A stretch of 17,061 bases of DNA from a bacterium (GTDB lineage Bacteria; Patescibacteriota; Microgenomatia; UBA1400; PJMF01). The notes under the pieces were generated by a model, which did not search any database, had not been told where the DNA came from, and saw nothing but the letters and a program-made list of their open reading frames with translations. The first letter of the stretch is position 1; each line of letters opens with the position of its first letter. Location of the stretch: the NCBI GenBank assembly GCA_900299155.1, contig OMIS01000009.1, positions 1 to 17,061 on the forward strand, in the 5' to 3' direction. Shown in pieces: positions 1 to 8,049 of this stretch. The translations under genes were made by a program, and so were the position numbers.

Positions 1-1
1 A

Positions 2-475
2 TTTTCAGACTTAAAGGAGTTTAACTTTTGGGGACTTTCAGGTAAGAAAAAAGAAGATATTCAAAAACTGGAAAAAACTACAATAATTAATGAAGAGACC
101 GAGATTAAACCTTCTCCCTATAAACTTCGCAAAGCCACAAAGGAAGACTCCCCTGAACAAATGGACTCACTGAAAGATAATTTCCTAGCACTCAGTTATG
201 AAATCGAACGCCTGCTGCGAATTATTGCTCGCTCGATCGCACGAAGTACGGAAGAGACAGCACAGTTTACACCAGAAGATGTGCTTGAATACCTAGAAGA
301 CCAAGAACTTTTAACACCTGAAGCTTGTGAAGCAATTGAAGGCATCCGCGAAATTAGACAAATGATTACTGAGAGAAGAGAACGCATTGATGTTTCAACT
401 CTAGAATCAATTTTAAAAGTTTCTCAAACCGTCTATGCACAACTCCGTGAGTGGCTCGATACTGCAAGTAAGTAG
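2..475 (+). CDS. 3' part of an unrecognised, mostly helical protein (start lies before the window)
   Basis: The frame is open from the first complete codon at position 2 to a TAG at 473-475, so the methionine at 161 is probably internal and the gene begins upstream of the window. About 157 residues are visible. The first part reads FSDLKEFNFWGLSGKKKE and is followed by a charged linker rich in K and E. The last hundred residues look like amphipathic helices: a stretch with IERLLRIIARSIARS, then ELLTPEACEAIEGIREIRQM, then a closing helix. The helical pattern with 'tPEACEAIEGIREIR' recalls HEPN-like DUF4145 domains, but the usual RN..H signature is not clear, so this is a weak resemblance. No transmembrane segment is visible in the part present. 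The downstream radC-like gene follows after 44 nt with its own promoter-like element. Function unknown. Confidence 0.7.
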   Translation, partial: FSDLKEFNFWGLSGKKKEDIQKLEKTTIINEETEIKPSPYKLRKATKEDSPEQMDSLKDNFLALSYEIERLLRIIARSIARSTEETAQFTPEDVLEYLEDQELLTPEACEAIEGIREIRQMITERRERIDVSTLESILKVSQTVYAQLREWLDTASK

Positions 476-507
476 TTTCATGCAAGGTTTTTGTCATCTC
501 TACTATT

Positions 508-513
508 TATAGT
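508..513 (+). promoter_or_regulatory. -10 element (TATAGT) of the radC-like gene
   Basis: TATAGT ends 6 nt before the ATG at 520, and no Shine-Dalgarno lies between. A transcript starting the usual 6-8 nt after the -10 would begin at or next to the A of ATG, which implies a leaderless mRNA. A TTGTCA at 491-496 resembles a -35 box but its spacing to this hexamer is too short (11 nt), so only the -10 is called. Confidence 0.45.
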
Positions 514-519
514 ACGAGC

Positions 520-906
520 ATGATTAAAGGTACTTCTACAAAAAATCTGATTTCATTATTTCTAGAATACGCAACCCACTTGCGTACTGAGCAAGTTGAA
601 AAATTACTTATTTTATTTTTAGATGATAAGTTGGAAGTAATTGCAAAAAAAGAAATTAGTCAGGCAAATAATTTTCAAGCTGAGTTCTGCGCACAAACCA
701 TATTTGCGCCAGCTCTTATTCATGGTGCAAAAAATATAGTTATTATTCATAACCATCCTTCGGGATCTTTGCAACCCAGCTCAGCTGATTATTTAACAAC
801 TGTGGTTTTATCTCATGCGGGATTAACACTGCAAATTTCTCTTATAGATCACATCATCGTGACATCTGATGATTATTATTCGTTTCGAAATGCTGGTATT
901 CTATAA
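520..906 (+). CDS. RadC-like JAB/MPN domain protein (JAB domain only)
   Basis: The 128-residue product matches the C-terminal JAB domain of the RadC (UPF0758) family. The metal-site signature is complete: HNHPSG with H77 and H79, then SSAD with D90, and later the family's LIDHIIV segment. Full-length RadC proteins run to roughly 220 residues and carry an N-terminal helix-hairpin-helix region; here the protein begins directly with short helices before the JAB fold, so the DNA-binding part is absent. Despite the name, RadC has no proven DNA repair role, and the JAMM-type site suggests a metal-dependent hydrolase of unknown substrate. The last 31 nt overlap the end of mutL on the other strand (876-906). 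There is no ribosome-binding site before the ATG. The family call is secure; the biochemical role is open. Confidence 0.85.
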   Translation: MIKGTSTKNLISLFLEYATHLRTEQVEKLLILFLDDKLEVIAKKEISQANNFQAEFCAQTIFAPALIHGAKNIVIIHNHPSGSLQPSSADYLTTVVLSHAGLTLQISLIDHIIVTSDDYYSFRNAGIL

Positions 907-2573
907 AATAATTTTGCGAAATCGGTAGAAGTTACTGCAATAGCCACAGGCCTACCATGCGGGCAAGTATACTTACTCGTTGTAGCTGCTAATTTTGTAA
1001 CTATATTTCTTCGTTCAGTTTGTGTGAGCACTTCACCAGCTTTTATGGCGTTTCTACATGCCAAGTAAGCTATTGTTCTGTGACTCTGGATATCCACATC
1101 AGGCACTTGAATTTGGTCGCGGATATCTTGCAAAACTTCAAGTAAATACTCTTCTATTTTTCTGGTACCAAACAGAGCGGGGAGTCTGGTAAATAAAAAT
1201 TCTGTATTTGATTGCTGAGTAAATTCAAATCCTAGTTTGGTAAAAGTATCTGCATTTTCTAGTAATAACTGAGATTCTAAAAGTGGCAAGAAAATAGTTT
1301 TAGGTTGTTGGATTGTATGCTGAGTAACTTTTTGTTTTAAAAATGATTCTAAAAATTGCTCATATAAGATTCGTTCATGTGCGGCATGCTGATCTATTAA
1401 GAGTGCTCCTTGTTTTGTCTTAGCAATTAAATATAAATTATCAATTTGCAGAATTGGCTCATCATCATAAAACTCCTTTACATTCCACAACTGAGTTGCT
1501 TCACGAAGTATATGTGCAGTACCCGCATCCATCTTGCTATCTTCTACTACAAGTCCATTTACATCCGTGATAGTAAATAATAAATTAGCCTTTTCTAAAG
1601 TTTGTATTACTAGAGTTTTGAGCACTTGCAATAAAATCTCTTCTTCAGTAAATCGAACTTCTCTCTTTTGAGGATGAATATTTACATCAACAGTTTGTGG
1701 ATCGACCGTTATGTATAAAACGAACGGTGGTTGAATACCAGGTGGTAACAATGTCTTGAAAGCTCTCTTTATAGTTTTTGAGATGCGCGGAGAGGTGACA
1801 GGTCGCTGATTGACGATTAAATATTGTGACTGTGAAACTGTTGTAGCTGCTTGCGGAGCACCAATAAATCCAGTAATTGTAAACTCACTTACGGTAAGCG
1901 AAATAGGAATAAATAATGTTTCTATACTTTCCCCAATGATTGCCCTTACTCGTTCATCACAAGAAGTATGCGGAAGTACATCAAAAACCAACTCCCCATT
2001 ATGGTGAAGCTGAAAACCTACTCTGGGAAATGCCAGTGCTAGTTGTGTCAGAGTTGTAAGAATCAATTGAAATTCTTGTGTAGCAGATTTTAAGAATTTT
2101 CTCCGCGCTGGTATATTTCTAAATAAGTTTCGTACCTGAATCACTGTACCCACTGACATGCCAGCTTGAATGATCTGTTTTACGGTACCGTTTTCTACTA
2201 CTACTTTAGTGCCAACCTGCTGGTCTCTTTGGCGGCTTTGAATATATACATCTGCAGCCTGTGTGATGCTAAAGAGTGCTTCACCTCTGAATCCCAACGT
2301 GTGTACACTCTGTAAATCTGCTACGGATCTAATTTTGCTCGTTGTGTGTGGTTGGATAGCTACTTTTATTTCCTCTTCACTCATCCCACAACCATTATCT
2401 ACAAGTACAATATTCTTTTTACCACCATCCTCAAGTTTTACGACGATACTTGTGGCATCAGCATCAAGCGCGTTTTCTACCAATTCCTTAACAATTGATA
2501 CCGGTCGATCTACTACTTGTCCTGCTGCAATCTGTGCAATGACCTCTGCTGATAATTTTTGTATTCTGTTCAT
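876..2573 (-). CDS. mutL: DNA mismatch repair protein MutL (endonuclease type)
   Basis: MutL couples mismatch recognition by MutS to strand incision. The 565-residue protein is complete. The N-terminal GHKL ATPase shows ENALDA at 33-38, DNGCGM at 59-64 and GFRGEAL at 94-100, followed by the S5-like region ending in VDVNIHPQKREVRF (about 295-308). The C-terminal domain keeps the metal-dependent nuclease motif DQHA(x2)E(x4)E as DQHAAHERILYE at 394-405, plus ACRNAIK at 505-511 and CPHGRP at 537-542. It is therefore the nicking type found in bacteria without MutH. The linker (about 335-370) is short. Its ATG overlaps the mutS TGA in an ATGA arrangement at 2570-2573, so translation is probably coupled to mutS. 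The 3' end runs 31 nt into the oppositely oriented radC-like gene. Confidence 0.97.
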   Translation of the reverse strand: MNRIQKLSAEVIAQIAAGQVVDRPVSIVKELVENALDADATSIVVKLEDGGKKNIVLVDNGCGMSEEEIKVAIQPHTTSKIRSVADLQSVHTLGFRGEALFSITQAADVYIQSRQRDQQVGTKVVVENGTVKQIIQAGMSVGTVIQVRNLFRNIPARRKFLKSATQEFQLILTTLTQLALAFPRVGFQLHHNGELVFDVLPHTSCDERVRAIIGESIETLFIPISLTVSEFTITGFIGAPQAATTVSQSQYLIVNQRPVTSPRISKTIKRAFKTLLPPGIQPPFVLYITVDPQTVDVNIHPQKREVRFTEEEILLQVLKTLVIQTLEKANLLFTITDVNGLVVEDSKMDAGTAHILREATQLWNVKEFYDDEPILQIDNLYLIAKTKQGALLIDQHAAHERILYEQFLESFLKQKVTQHTIQQPKTIFLPLLESQLLLENADTFTKLGFEFTQQSNTEFLFTRLPALFGTRKIEEYLLEVLQDIRDQIQVPDVDIQSHRTIAYLACRNAIKAGEVLTQTERRNIVTKLAATTSKYTCPHGRPVAIAVTSTDFAKLFYRIPAFRNE

Positions 2574-5203
2574 GAAATTTTTTCTGCTTGCTGTTGTAGT
2601 TCTTCCAAAACATGTAGTGCTTGTAGGGGAGTAGTATTTTCTAAAGTAAGCGCTGCAATTTTTGTATGCAATGCCTCTAGTTTTTTTAAGTGACTTGAAG
2701 TTTCTCTACCATCTAACTGCATGTCATTTCTGTGTGGTACTTTAGTTTTTGTTGTAGCTGATACACCTGTTCCAGTTTCAAGCATGTGCAGTAATTGTTC
2801 AGCATTTTTCAAAATTTCAGTAGGTAATCCTGCAAGTCGTGCAACTGCTATTCCGAAACTGTGAGATGCAGCTCCTGGGGTTACAGTATATAAAAATACT
2901 GGAGCTCCATGCTGTTCCTTAACGAGCACTTGAAAATTTTTTATGCTAGGAAAGCGTGCCTCAAGTTCTTGTAACTCATGATAGTGCGTAGCAAATAATA
3001 CTTTTGGTTTCTTAGTTTTATTTGAAACTAAATACTCAGCGATCGCCCATGCGATACTAATACCATCATAGGTACTTGTTCCTCTGCCAATCTCATCCAT
3101 TATCACTAAACTTTGTGAAGTTGCTTGCTGGAGAATATTTGCAGCTTCTACCATCTCCACCATAAAGGTAGATAACCCTCGCGAGATATTATCAGATGCA
3201 CCACTGCGGACAAAGATACGATCACAAAGTGAAATAGATGCTGATTCTGCAGGTATAAAACTCCCACTTTGTGCAAGCAGAACGAGTAGAGCAGTCTGTC
3301 GCATGAAGACAGATTTACCCGCCATGTTTGGACCAGTAATGACCATCATCTGTTGGGTATCTTCATTTAGCAAAACATCATTTGGTACAAATTGTTCTTG
3401 CAGTTTTTCTGCAAGAACTGGATGCTTACCAGCTATGATGTCCAGTGTACTGTTATCCGTTATCTTAGGTCTACAGTATCTTCGCTCAAGCGCAATTTGA
3501 CTGAGTGAACAAAGCACATCCAGTTCTGCGAGTGCAGCTGCAACCTCTTTTATAACACTCATATTCTCTATCACTTCAGTCACCAACTGATTGAAGATTT
3601 CTCTTTCCAAAACTTCAATTCGTTCACGAGCACCTAAAATTTTCTCTTCATGCGATTTTAATTCAGGGGTAATAAATCTTTCTGCATTTACTAGAGTTTG
3701 TTTGCGGATGTAATTTTCTGGAATTGATTTTAGGTGCGATTGGCTAATTTCAATGTAATATCCAAACACAGAATTAAATCTACATTTAAGAGTGGTAATG
3801 CCGGTACGCTCCTTTTCTGTTTTTTCAAAATTTTGTATCCATGTTTCACCCGTTGCAAGTAATTCTCTGAGCACATCCAGTTCTTCAGACACACCATCTT
3901 TTATTTTACGAATAATTTCACCAGATTCAGTAACTTCCTCACCCACCGTACGAACAATTTTTTGTACTAGTTTTTTTATCTGTCCTGCTGGCAACTGCTG
4001 CCATTTTTTGAATAGGTAGAGCTCATATCCAGTCACGAGCGGGTAGAGTGACAAAAAAATTTCTAATGATTGTTGAATATTTAAAACTGTAGCAATCGTA
4101 CCAATATTCAATGCCAATTTTGAAGTTAGTCGTTCAATATCCAATACGCTACTCAGTTGCGATTGGAAATTTTCTCTTGTTTCTGCATCAGAATATAATG
4201 TTTCAATTACATCATATCTGCTTTCAATTACTGTTTTATTTTTCTGTGGATGGAGCAACCATGACCGCAGCAATCTACCACCTCCTGCAGTTTTAGTGGC
4301 ATCTATAGAATGTAATAAAGAACCGTCATACGTTCGTTCATGTATGGTAGAAAATAATTCAAGATTCGCTACAGTCGAAGAATCGAGCAAAACATACTCA
4401 TCAGGCACAAATAGGGTGGGTTTATTAAGATGTGTTACGGTACTCTGCTGCGTGTGATTAATATATTCAAGTAACGCACGTGCGGCGGTGATCGCCACGG
4501 GAAGATGACCAAATCCAAAACTACTAATTGATGCCACACCAAACTGCTGTGTGACATATACTTCACTTTCACGCACACTTTCTCCAAAAAACGGCGCATA
4601 ACTAACAGTCGATTGATGGTACTCTGTTATTAACCCCAACAGTTCTGGTGAGTTATAGGTAGTCACAGACACTACACACTCACTTGGTGCAAAACGCAGT
4701 AAATGCGTGCCGAGTTTCTCACGCTCATCAGTGCCACGCTCAAACTGTGTTACTTGAAAATCTCCTGTGAGAACATCTGCCAAAGCCACCGCAATTGCGT
4801 GTTTGGTTATTTCTATACTACAGACATAGTTATGTTTTTTTTGTTCTAATGACCGATCATCCAAAATAGTTCCTGGAGTGATAATCCTGATTACTTTGCG
4901 ATCTACAATGCCCTTTGAATCAGGCTCACTGACTTGCTCACAAATAGCAATTTTCTTGCCTGACCTGAGTAGCTTTGCAATATAGGTATCTGCAGAATGA
5001 AACGGCACACCAGCCATCGGGATATCACCATCTTTGCCCCGTGGTCGTCTCGTAAGAGTGATGCCTAATATTTTTGCTCCCTCGAACGCATCATCTAAAA
5101 ATAATTCGTAAAAATCTCCCAACCTAAAAAACAGCATACAGTCTGGATACTGCTGTCTAATGTTCATGTACTGCTGCATCATCGGTGTAGAGAACTCCCG
5201 CAT
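2570..5203 (-). CDS. mutS: DNA mismatch repair protein MutS
   Basis: MutS recognises mismatches and small loops and acts as an ATP-dependent sliding clamp with MutL. The 877-residue protein has the full architecture. The mismatch-probing motif GDFYE is at 29-33 with F31 and E33. Connector, lever and clamp regions follow. The ATPase domain has Walker A GPNMAGKS at 624-631, then STFMVEM, Walker B MDEIGRGTS at 702-710, and ATHYHEL. The length is typical of MutS1, so this is not MutS2. The start is supported by the usual STPMMQQY N-terminus and by an AGAGG ribosome-binding site 5 nt before the ATG. It lies 58 nt after msrA with a possible internal promoter, and overlaps mutL by 4 nt. Confidence 0.98.
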   Translation of the reverse strand: MREFSTPMMQQYMNIRQQYPDCMLFFRLGDFYELFLDDAFEGAKILGITLTRRPRGKDGDIPMAGVPFHSADTYIAKLLRSGKKIAICEQVSEPDSKGIVDRKVIRIITPGTILDDRSLEQKKHNYVCSIEITKHAIAVALADVLTGDFQVTQFERGTDEREKLGTHLLRFAPSECVVSVTTYNSPELLGLITEYHQSTVSYAPFFGESVRESEVYVTQQFGVASISSFGFGHLPVAITAARALLEYINHTQQSTVTHLNKPTLFVPDEYVLLDSSTVANLELFSTIHERTYDGSLLHSIDATKTAGGGRLLRSWLLHPQKNKTVIESRYDVIETLYSDAETRENFQSQLSSVLDIERLTSKLALNIGTIATVLNIQQSLEIFLSLYPLVTGYELYLFKKWQQLPAGQIKKLVQKIVRTVGEEVTESGEIIRKIKDGVSEELDVLRELLATGETWIQNFEKTEKERTGITTLKCRFNSVFGYYIEISQSHLKSIPENYIRKQTLVNAERFITPELKSHEEKILGARERIEVLEREIFNQLVTEVIENMSVIKEVAAALAELDVLCSLSQIALERRYCRPKITDNSTLDIIAGKHPVLAEKLQEQFVPNDVLLNEDTQQMMVITGPNMAGKSVFMRQTALLVLLAQSGSFIPAESASISLCDRIFVRSGASDNISRGLSTFMVEMVEAANILQQATSQSLVIMDEIGRGTSTYDGISIAWAIAEYLVSNKTKKPKVLFATHYHELQELEARFPSIKNFQVLVKEQHGAPVFLYTVTPGAASHSFGIAVARLAGLPTEILKNAEQLLHMLETGTGVSATTKTKVPHRNDMQLDGRETSSHLKKLEALHTKIAALTLENTTPLQALHVLEELQQQAEKIS

Positions 5204-5241
5204 ATCGACCTCTAGGATAGCAGAAAAAAGAGTAGTTACAA
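5204..5241 (-). promoter_or_regulatory. mutS promoter and Shine-Dalgarno
   Basis: On the minus strand the msrA-mutS gap holds TTGTAA (5236-5241), a 16-nt spacer, TATCCT (5214-5219) and AGAGG (5209-5213), then 5 nt to the ATG. This could give mutS-mutL expression independent of the upstream genes. The -35 and -10 are each imperfect matches. The AGAGG is one of the few ribosome-binding sites in this window. Confidence 0.4.
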
Positions 5242-5261
5242 ATGTATCAAAAAATGGCGAA

Positions 5262-5801
5262 TTAGTGCTTAGCTTGACTGCCCCACATTTTTTCTATATA
5301 TTCTTGTCGACCAGATCCCTGCTTGTAAAACTGATAGTGCTCAGGTTCTTTCATATAGTATGCTTGGTGATATGTTTCTGCTGGATAAAATTCAGCAGCT
5401 GGAAGAATCTGCGTGACAATTGGAGCAGGGTAGATATGCTGTTTTTCTAGTTCTTCTTTTGTACGTTCTGCGGTGATTTTTTGCGCTTCATCTTGATAAA
5501 AGATAGCGGTTTTATACGAACCACCTCTGTCCGCAAACTGCCCGCCTGCATCTGTTGGATCAATCTGCCTCCAAAAAATTTCTACCAATTCTTGATATGA
5601 AATTTTGTCAGGATCATACTGAACTTCTATGGCTTCGTAATGTCCAGTAGTGCCACTGCAAACCTGTTCATAGGTGGGATTTTCTGTATGACCGCCAGTA
5701 TAGCCCACCGTAAGTTTTTCAACTCTTCCAGTAGCAGCAAATGCTGGTTCTAAACACCAAAAACAACCTCCTGCAAATATTGCCTTTTGTAACTGTGACA
5801 T
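5262..5801 (-). CDS. msrA: Peptide-methionine (S)-S-oxide reductase MsrA
   Basis: MsrA reduces the S-epimer of methionine sulfoxide in oxidised proteins. The 179-residue protein has the GGCFWC active site with catalytic C13 and a second cysteine C16, then VGYTGG, NPTYEQVCSGTTGHYEAIEV, and the conserved AEFYPAETYHQAYY near the end. The C-terminal resolving cysteines of the E. coli type are absent; the only other cysteine is C48, so regeneration probably uses C16 or C48. It begins 19 nt after the FkbM gene stop, with only a weak AGAAAG before the ATG, and is followed by mutS, so it is the middle gene of the minus-strand run. It is not fused to MsrB. Confidence 0.97.
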   Translation of the reverse strand: MSQLQKAIFAGGCFWCLEPAFAATGRVEKLTVGYTGGHTENPTYEQVCSGTTGHYEAIEVQYDPDKISYQELVEIFWRQIDPTDAGGQFADRGGSYKTAIFYQDEAQKITAERTKEELEKQHIYPAPIVTQILPAAEFYPAETYHQAYYMKEPEHYQFYKQGSGRQEYIEKMWGSQAKH

Positions 5802-5820
5802 AAAAAACTTTCTTGTGAAT

Positions 5821-6513
5821 CTACCTACTGCGTTTGAAGAATACTGTATTTACTGTCCGTGCATGTAACTCATATCCGTACTGCTCTAAATACTTTGCTA
5901 AGTCACTCTCAAGAACTGCTGAAATCGGTTCTTGGCTCAAGTATTCCACTGATATCACCAATGGACGTATCCGCTCCCAATCATTTCCTTGCAGAACTTC
6001 TAGCTCAGAACCTTCCACGTCTACATCTAAAACTGCCACTTCTGTAGGAGAAGGCACCCAGCGATCAGTGATTGATTGCAAAGATTGCACGGGTACTGTT
6101 TTTTTTGAAATCAACGCAGATTGCCCAGACTTTTGTACGCGCTGCGCAGCAGTCGGGTCAAAGGTATTAAGTGCGGTATCAGCAAACTGGTAGTAGGTGA
6201 GTGTACCTTCAGTTTTTCCCACTCCAATTTCTAAATTGAGATCACGAGGTCTATTGAGTTGAAACGCGCTCATGCCACCTGGCGAAGGATCAATATTTAT
6301 CCCTGACCATCCTTTTTTATACAGTAGGTAAGTATTGGAAAAACGGTACGGATGGTGAGCCCCAATATCTATGTAAAAACCTTGTGGTATATGCTCTACC
6401 AACTTAGCTAAAATTACATCTTCACCTTCTTGAGCAAATGACTCTGTTTGATAAACAACTGTTGCGCCAAATACCACTCCCAGCCAATGTTTTAGACGTT
6501 GTTTATAGTTCAT
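5821..6513 (-). CDS. FkbM-family SAM-dependent methyltransferase
   Basis: The 230-residue protein has the FkbM pattern: SFAQEGEDVIL near the N-terminus, the SAM-binding GFYIDIGAHHPYRFSNTYLL with the GAHHP turn, then GWSGINIDPSP, and a later DVDVEGSELEVLQG that matches the family's D-EG-E-vL motif. Such enzymes O-methylate sugars, lipids or small molecules, and many occur beside glycan genes; the acceptor here cannot be read from sequence. An N-terminal hydrophobic patch (WLGVVFGATVVY, about 10-21) may be a weak membrane anchor. The ATG is 2 nt after the stop of the DedA gene, with no good ribosome-binding site, so translation is probably coupled. Confidence 0.88.
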   Translation of the reverse strand: MNYKQRLKHWLGVVFGATVVYQTESFAQEGEDVILAKLVEHIPQGFYIDIGAHHPYRFSNTYLLYKKGWSGINIDPSPGGMSAFQLNRPRDLNLEIGVGKTEGTLTYYQFADTALNTFDPTAAQRVQKSGQSALISKKTVPVQSLQSITDRWVPSPTEVAVLDVDVEGSELEVLQGNDWERIRPLVISVEYLSQEPISAVLESDLAKYLEQYGYELHARTVNTVFFKRSR

Positions 6514-6515
6514 GG

Positions 6516-7172
6516 TTACTTTTCTGAGTGCTTTTCAGCTTTCTTGAACAGCAAATTCCAGACATGATCTTTAACTTTTTTAAGCAAGTAAATAATTATG
6601 AGTGCTACAACAAAAAATACAATTCTAAACACAGTGTTACCCTGCACATACTCCCAGATCGCCTGCGCTGCTTCTATGCCTACAAACCCTACCCACAAAT
6701 AAAAACTACAAAGTACACAAAAACCAAAGAATGTATAGATTACATAGCTACGAAAATTATATTTAATCGTCCCAGCTACAACCGAGACGATAATGGAAGG
6801 CACAAACGGAAGTGAGCGTGCAATTAAAAAGAGAACATCATCATACCAAGTTTTAGTCAGAATTTTACCGATCGTCTCAACTTCTTTGTGAGTGACGCCA
6901 ATTACTTTGCCAAACTTTCCTACCACCACGTCTTCAGCTTTATCCACAAAAATATAGACAACAACAGCAGCGAGCGTTTTTGATGCTGCTGCCAGCATCA
7001 CAATTAACACAATGTGGAATAACGAATAATTCTGTGTTTCAGAAATTACTGCCGCCGTAGACATCACGAATGCAGATGGAATCGGCGCGATCAGCTCCTC
7101 GATAAAAGAAGCGATTAGAACGAAGAATTCCAAACTTACTTGTAGTGCTAATTGTTCAAGCCATGCTATCAT
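6516..7172 (-). CDS. DedA / VTT-domain integral membrane protein
   Basis: The 218-residue protein is strongly hydrophobic with about five or six membrane segments and a basic C-terminal tail. It carries DedA-family signs: FIEELIAPIPSAFVM near the start, which fits the family's E-x-P-x-P re-entrant region, and FLIARSLPFVPSIIVSVVAG, which fits the F-AR--P---P/R segment. DedA/VTT proteins act in membrane lipid transport, including undecaprenyl-phosphate recycling in some members, and in envelope homeostasis; which role applies here is unknown. It is the first gene of the minus-strand run that continues to mutL, and has its own -10 element 9 nt upstream. Confidence 0.85.
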   Translation of the reverse strand: MIAWLEQLALQVSLEFFVLIASFIEELIAPIPSAFVMSTAAVISETQNYSLFHIVLIVMLAAASKTLAAVVVYIFVDKAEDVVVGKFGKVIGVTHKEVETIGKILTKTWYDDVLFLIARSLPFVPSIIVSVVAGTIKYNFRSYVIYTFFGFCVLCSFYLWVGFVGIEAAQAIWEYVQGNTVFRIVFFVVALIIIYLLKKVKDHVWNLLFKKAEKHSEK

Positions 7173-7181
7173 TAAGTGGTA

Positions 7182-7187
7182 ATTGTA
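7182..7187 (-). promoter_or_regulatory. -10 element (TACAAT) of the dedA-fkbM-msrA-mutS-mutL run
   Basis: On the minus strand TACAAT lies 9 nt before the ATG at 7172, without a Shine-Dalgarno. The predicted transcript has a leader of only two or three nucleotides. No good -35 was found. It faces away from the small interrupted frame at 7237, so the 7173-7236 gap is a divergent regulatory region. Confidence 0.4.
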
Positions 7188-7199
7188 ACAGAAAAAGTG

Positions 7200-7222
7200 A
7201 ACTGCTTCATAGTAAAGCAGTT
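7200..7222. repeat. 8-bp inverted repeat in the divergent gap
   Basis: AACTGCTT, a 7-nt spacer, then AAGCAGTT form a perfect 8-bp inverted repeat. It lies between the dedA start and the Shine-Dalgarno of the small frame at 7237, and could be an operator or a leader hairpin. A repeat of this size also arises by chance in 17 kb, and no T-run follows on either strand, so it is not called a terminator. Confidence 0.35.
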
Positions 7223-7236
7223 ACAAAGGAGGGAAT

Positions 7237-7461
7237 ATGACAAGAGAAGGAACATAGTCAGATGTAGAAGAGGCAGCAGAGAAACAATTTGCTAAAGCGG
7301 GCAGAATGGGTGGAAAAACTGACGGACTGCAATTCATAAAGGATACGGAAGCAGCTAATGCTGAGGCATCTGGAAGAGAAATTAACTCTCCTTTTGGGGT
7401 AATGGCTTTGGAGAGAGATAGAAAAGACTTAGATAATTTAGTTGAAACCCTCAAAAAATAA
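7237..7461 (+). pseudogene. Small gene interrupted by an in-frame amber codon at position 7
   Basis: An AAAGGAGGG at 7225-7233, the strongest ribosome-binding site in the window, precedes ATG at 7237. The frame reads MTREGT, then TAG at 7255-7257, then stays open for 67 more codons to TAA at 7459-7461. The part after the amber looks like real protein: acidic and basic residues alternate (SDVEEAAEKQFAKAGRM), followed by a glycine-rich turn and a charged C-terminal helix ending in VETLKK. No ATG, GTG or TTG start lies between the amber and ATG 7306, which has no good ribosome-binding site. TAG ends several intact genes nearby, so recoding is unlikely. It is either a recently broken gene, a sequencing error, or a six-codon leader peptide followed by a re-initiated 51-residue protein. 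No family recognised. Confidence 0.5.
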
Positions 7462-7547
7462 TTTGTAGCCAATTTTAAAGTTGGAGTTCACGGGTAGCTG
7501 TAGGATACTCAGAACATACTTAGCCACAATCTGCTAGGTATTTCCTG

Positions 7548-7553
7548 TATACT
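7548..7553 (+). promoter_or_regulatory. -10 element (TATACT) of greA
   Basis: TATACT ends 11 nt before the greA ATG with no purine-rich ribosome-binding site in between (the gap reads acagcataccc). The expected transcript leader is about 4-5 nt, close to leaderless. No good -35 was found. Confidence 0.45.
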
Positions 7554-7564
7554 ACAGCATACCC

Positions 7565-8035
7565 ATGCCAGCGAAAATCATTCCTACAATTCCCTTCACT
7601 GCTCAAGCATATGCTGACAACCAGGCAGAGTACGACCGGCTTAAAAACCTGCGTGTTGAAGTGATGGAACGATTAAAGGCTGCACGAGAGATGGGTGACT
7701 TATCTGAAAATGGTGCCTATAAGTACGCCAAGTTTGAGCTTGGGGATATTGGCAGACGGATGCGTCACTTAAAGCACTTACTTATCAATGGCTATGTTGC
7801 TGAAGCCAGTAGTGATTCTTCTACCGTTGATTTTGGCAGAAAGGTAAAACTACAAAGTGGTAACTCAGAGTTTACCTTTTTTCTCGTTAGTGAGCATGAG
7901 TCTGATTTGTCGCACAATAAATTATCCATTAACAGCCCGATCGGGAGAGCAATTGTAGGGAAAAAAATGGGTGATACTGTGACGGTTGAAACGCCGAGAG
8001 GCACAAGTGCGTATACAATTCTGGAAATACAATAA
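7565..8035 (+). CDS. greA: Transcription elongation factor GreA/GreB family
   Basis: GreA enters the RNA polymerase secondary channel and stimulates cleavage of backtracked transcripts. The 156-residue protein has the N-terminal coiled coil with the acidic tip in GDLSENGAYKYAK (GDLSEN at 44-49, D45 and E48), and the C-terminal FKBP-like domain (about 80-156) with the signature SPIGRAIVGKKMGDTVTVETPRG. Length fits the family. It stands alone on the plus strand and converges on trhO with a gap of about 14 nt and no visible terminator. A GreB identity cannot be fully excluded, but the tip and length favour GreA. Confidence 0.93.
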   Translation: MPAKIIPTIPFTAQAYADNQAEYDRLKNLRVEVMERLKAAREMGDLSENGAYKYAKFELGDIGRRMRHLKHLLINGYVAEASSDSSTVDFGRKVKLQSGNSEFTFFLVSEHESDLSHNKLSINSPIGRAIVGKKMGDTVTVETPRGTSAYTILEIQ

Positions 8036-8049
8036 ATCACTTCTAAAAT

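Noticed and set aside
6528..6815. 95-codon plus-strand frame within the dedA region
   Set aside because: It lies fully opposite the DedA protein, which has clear family motifs.
7200..7222. Intrinsic terminator between dedA and the small frame
   Set aside because: No T-run follows on either strand, and the flanking genes diverge, so no terminator is needed there.
7255..7257. Recoding of TAG as an amino acid
   Set aside because: TAG ends intact genes in the window (the first gene, fkbM-like, trhO, dus), so read-through as a rule is not plausible.
7221..7472. 83-codon minus-strand frame opposite the small interrupted gene
   Set aside because: Its composition (S, P and L rich) is typical of an antisense shadow, and the plus strand has the strong ribosome-binding site.
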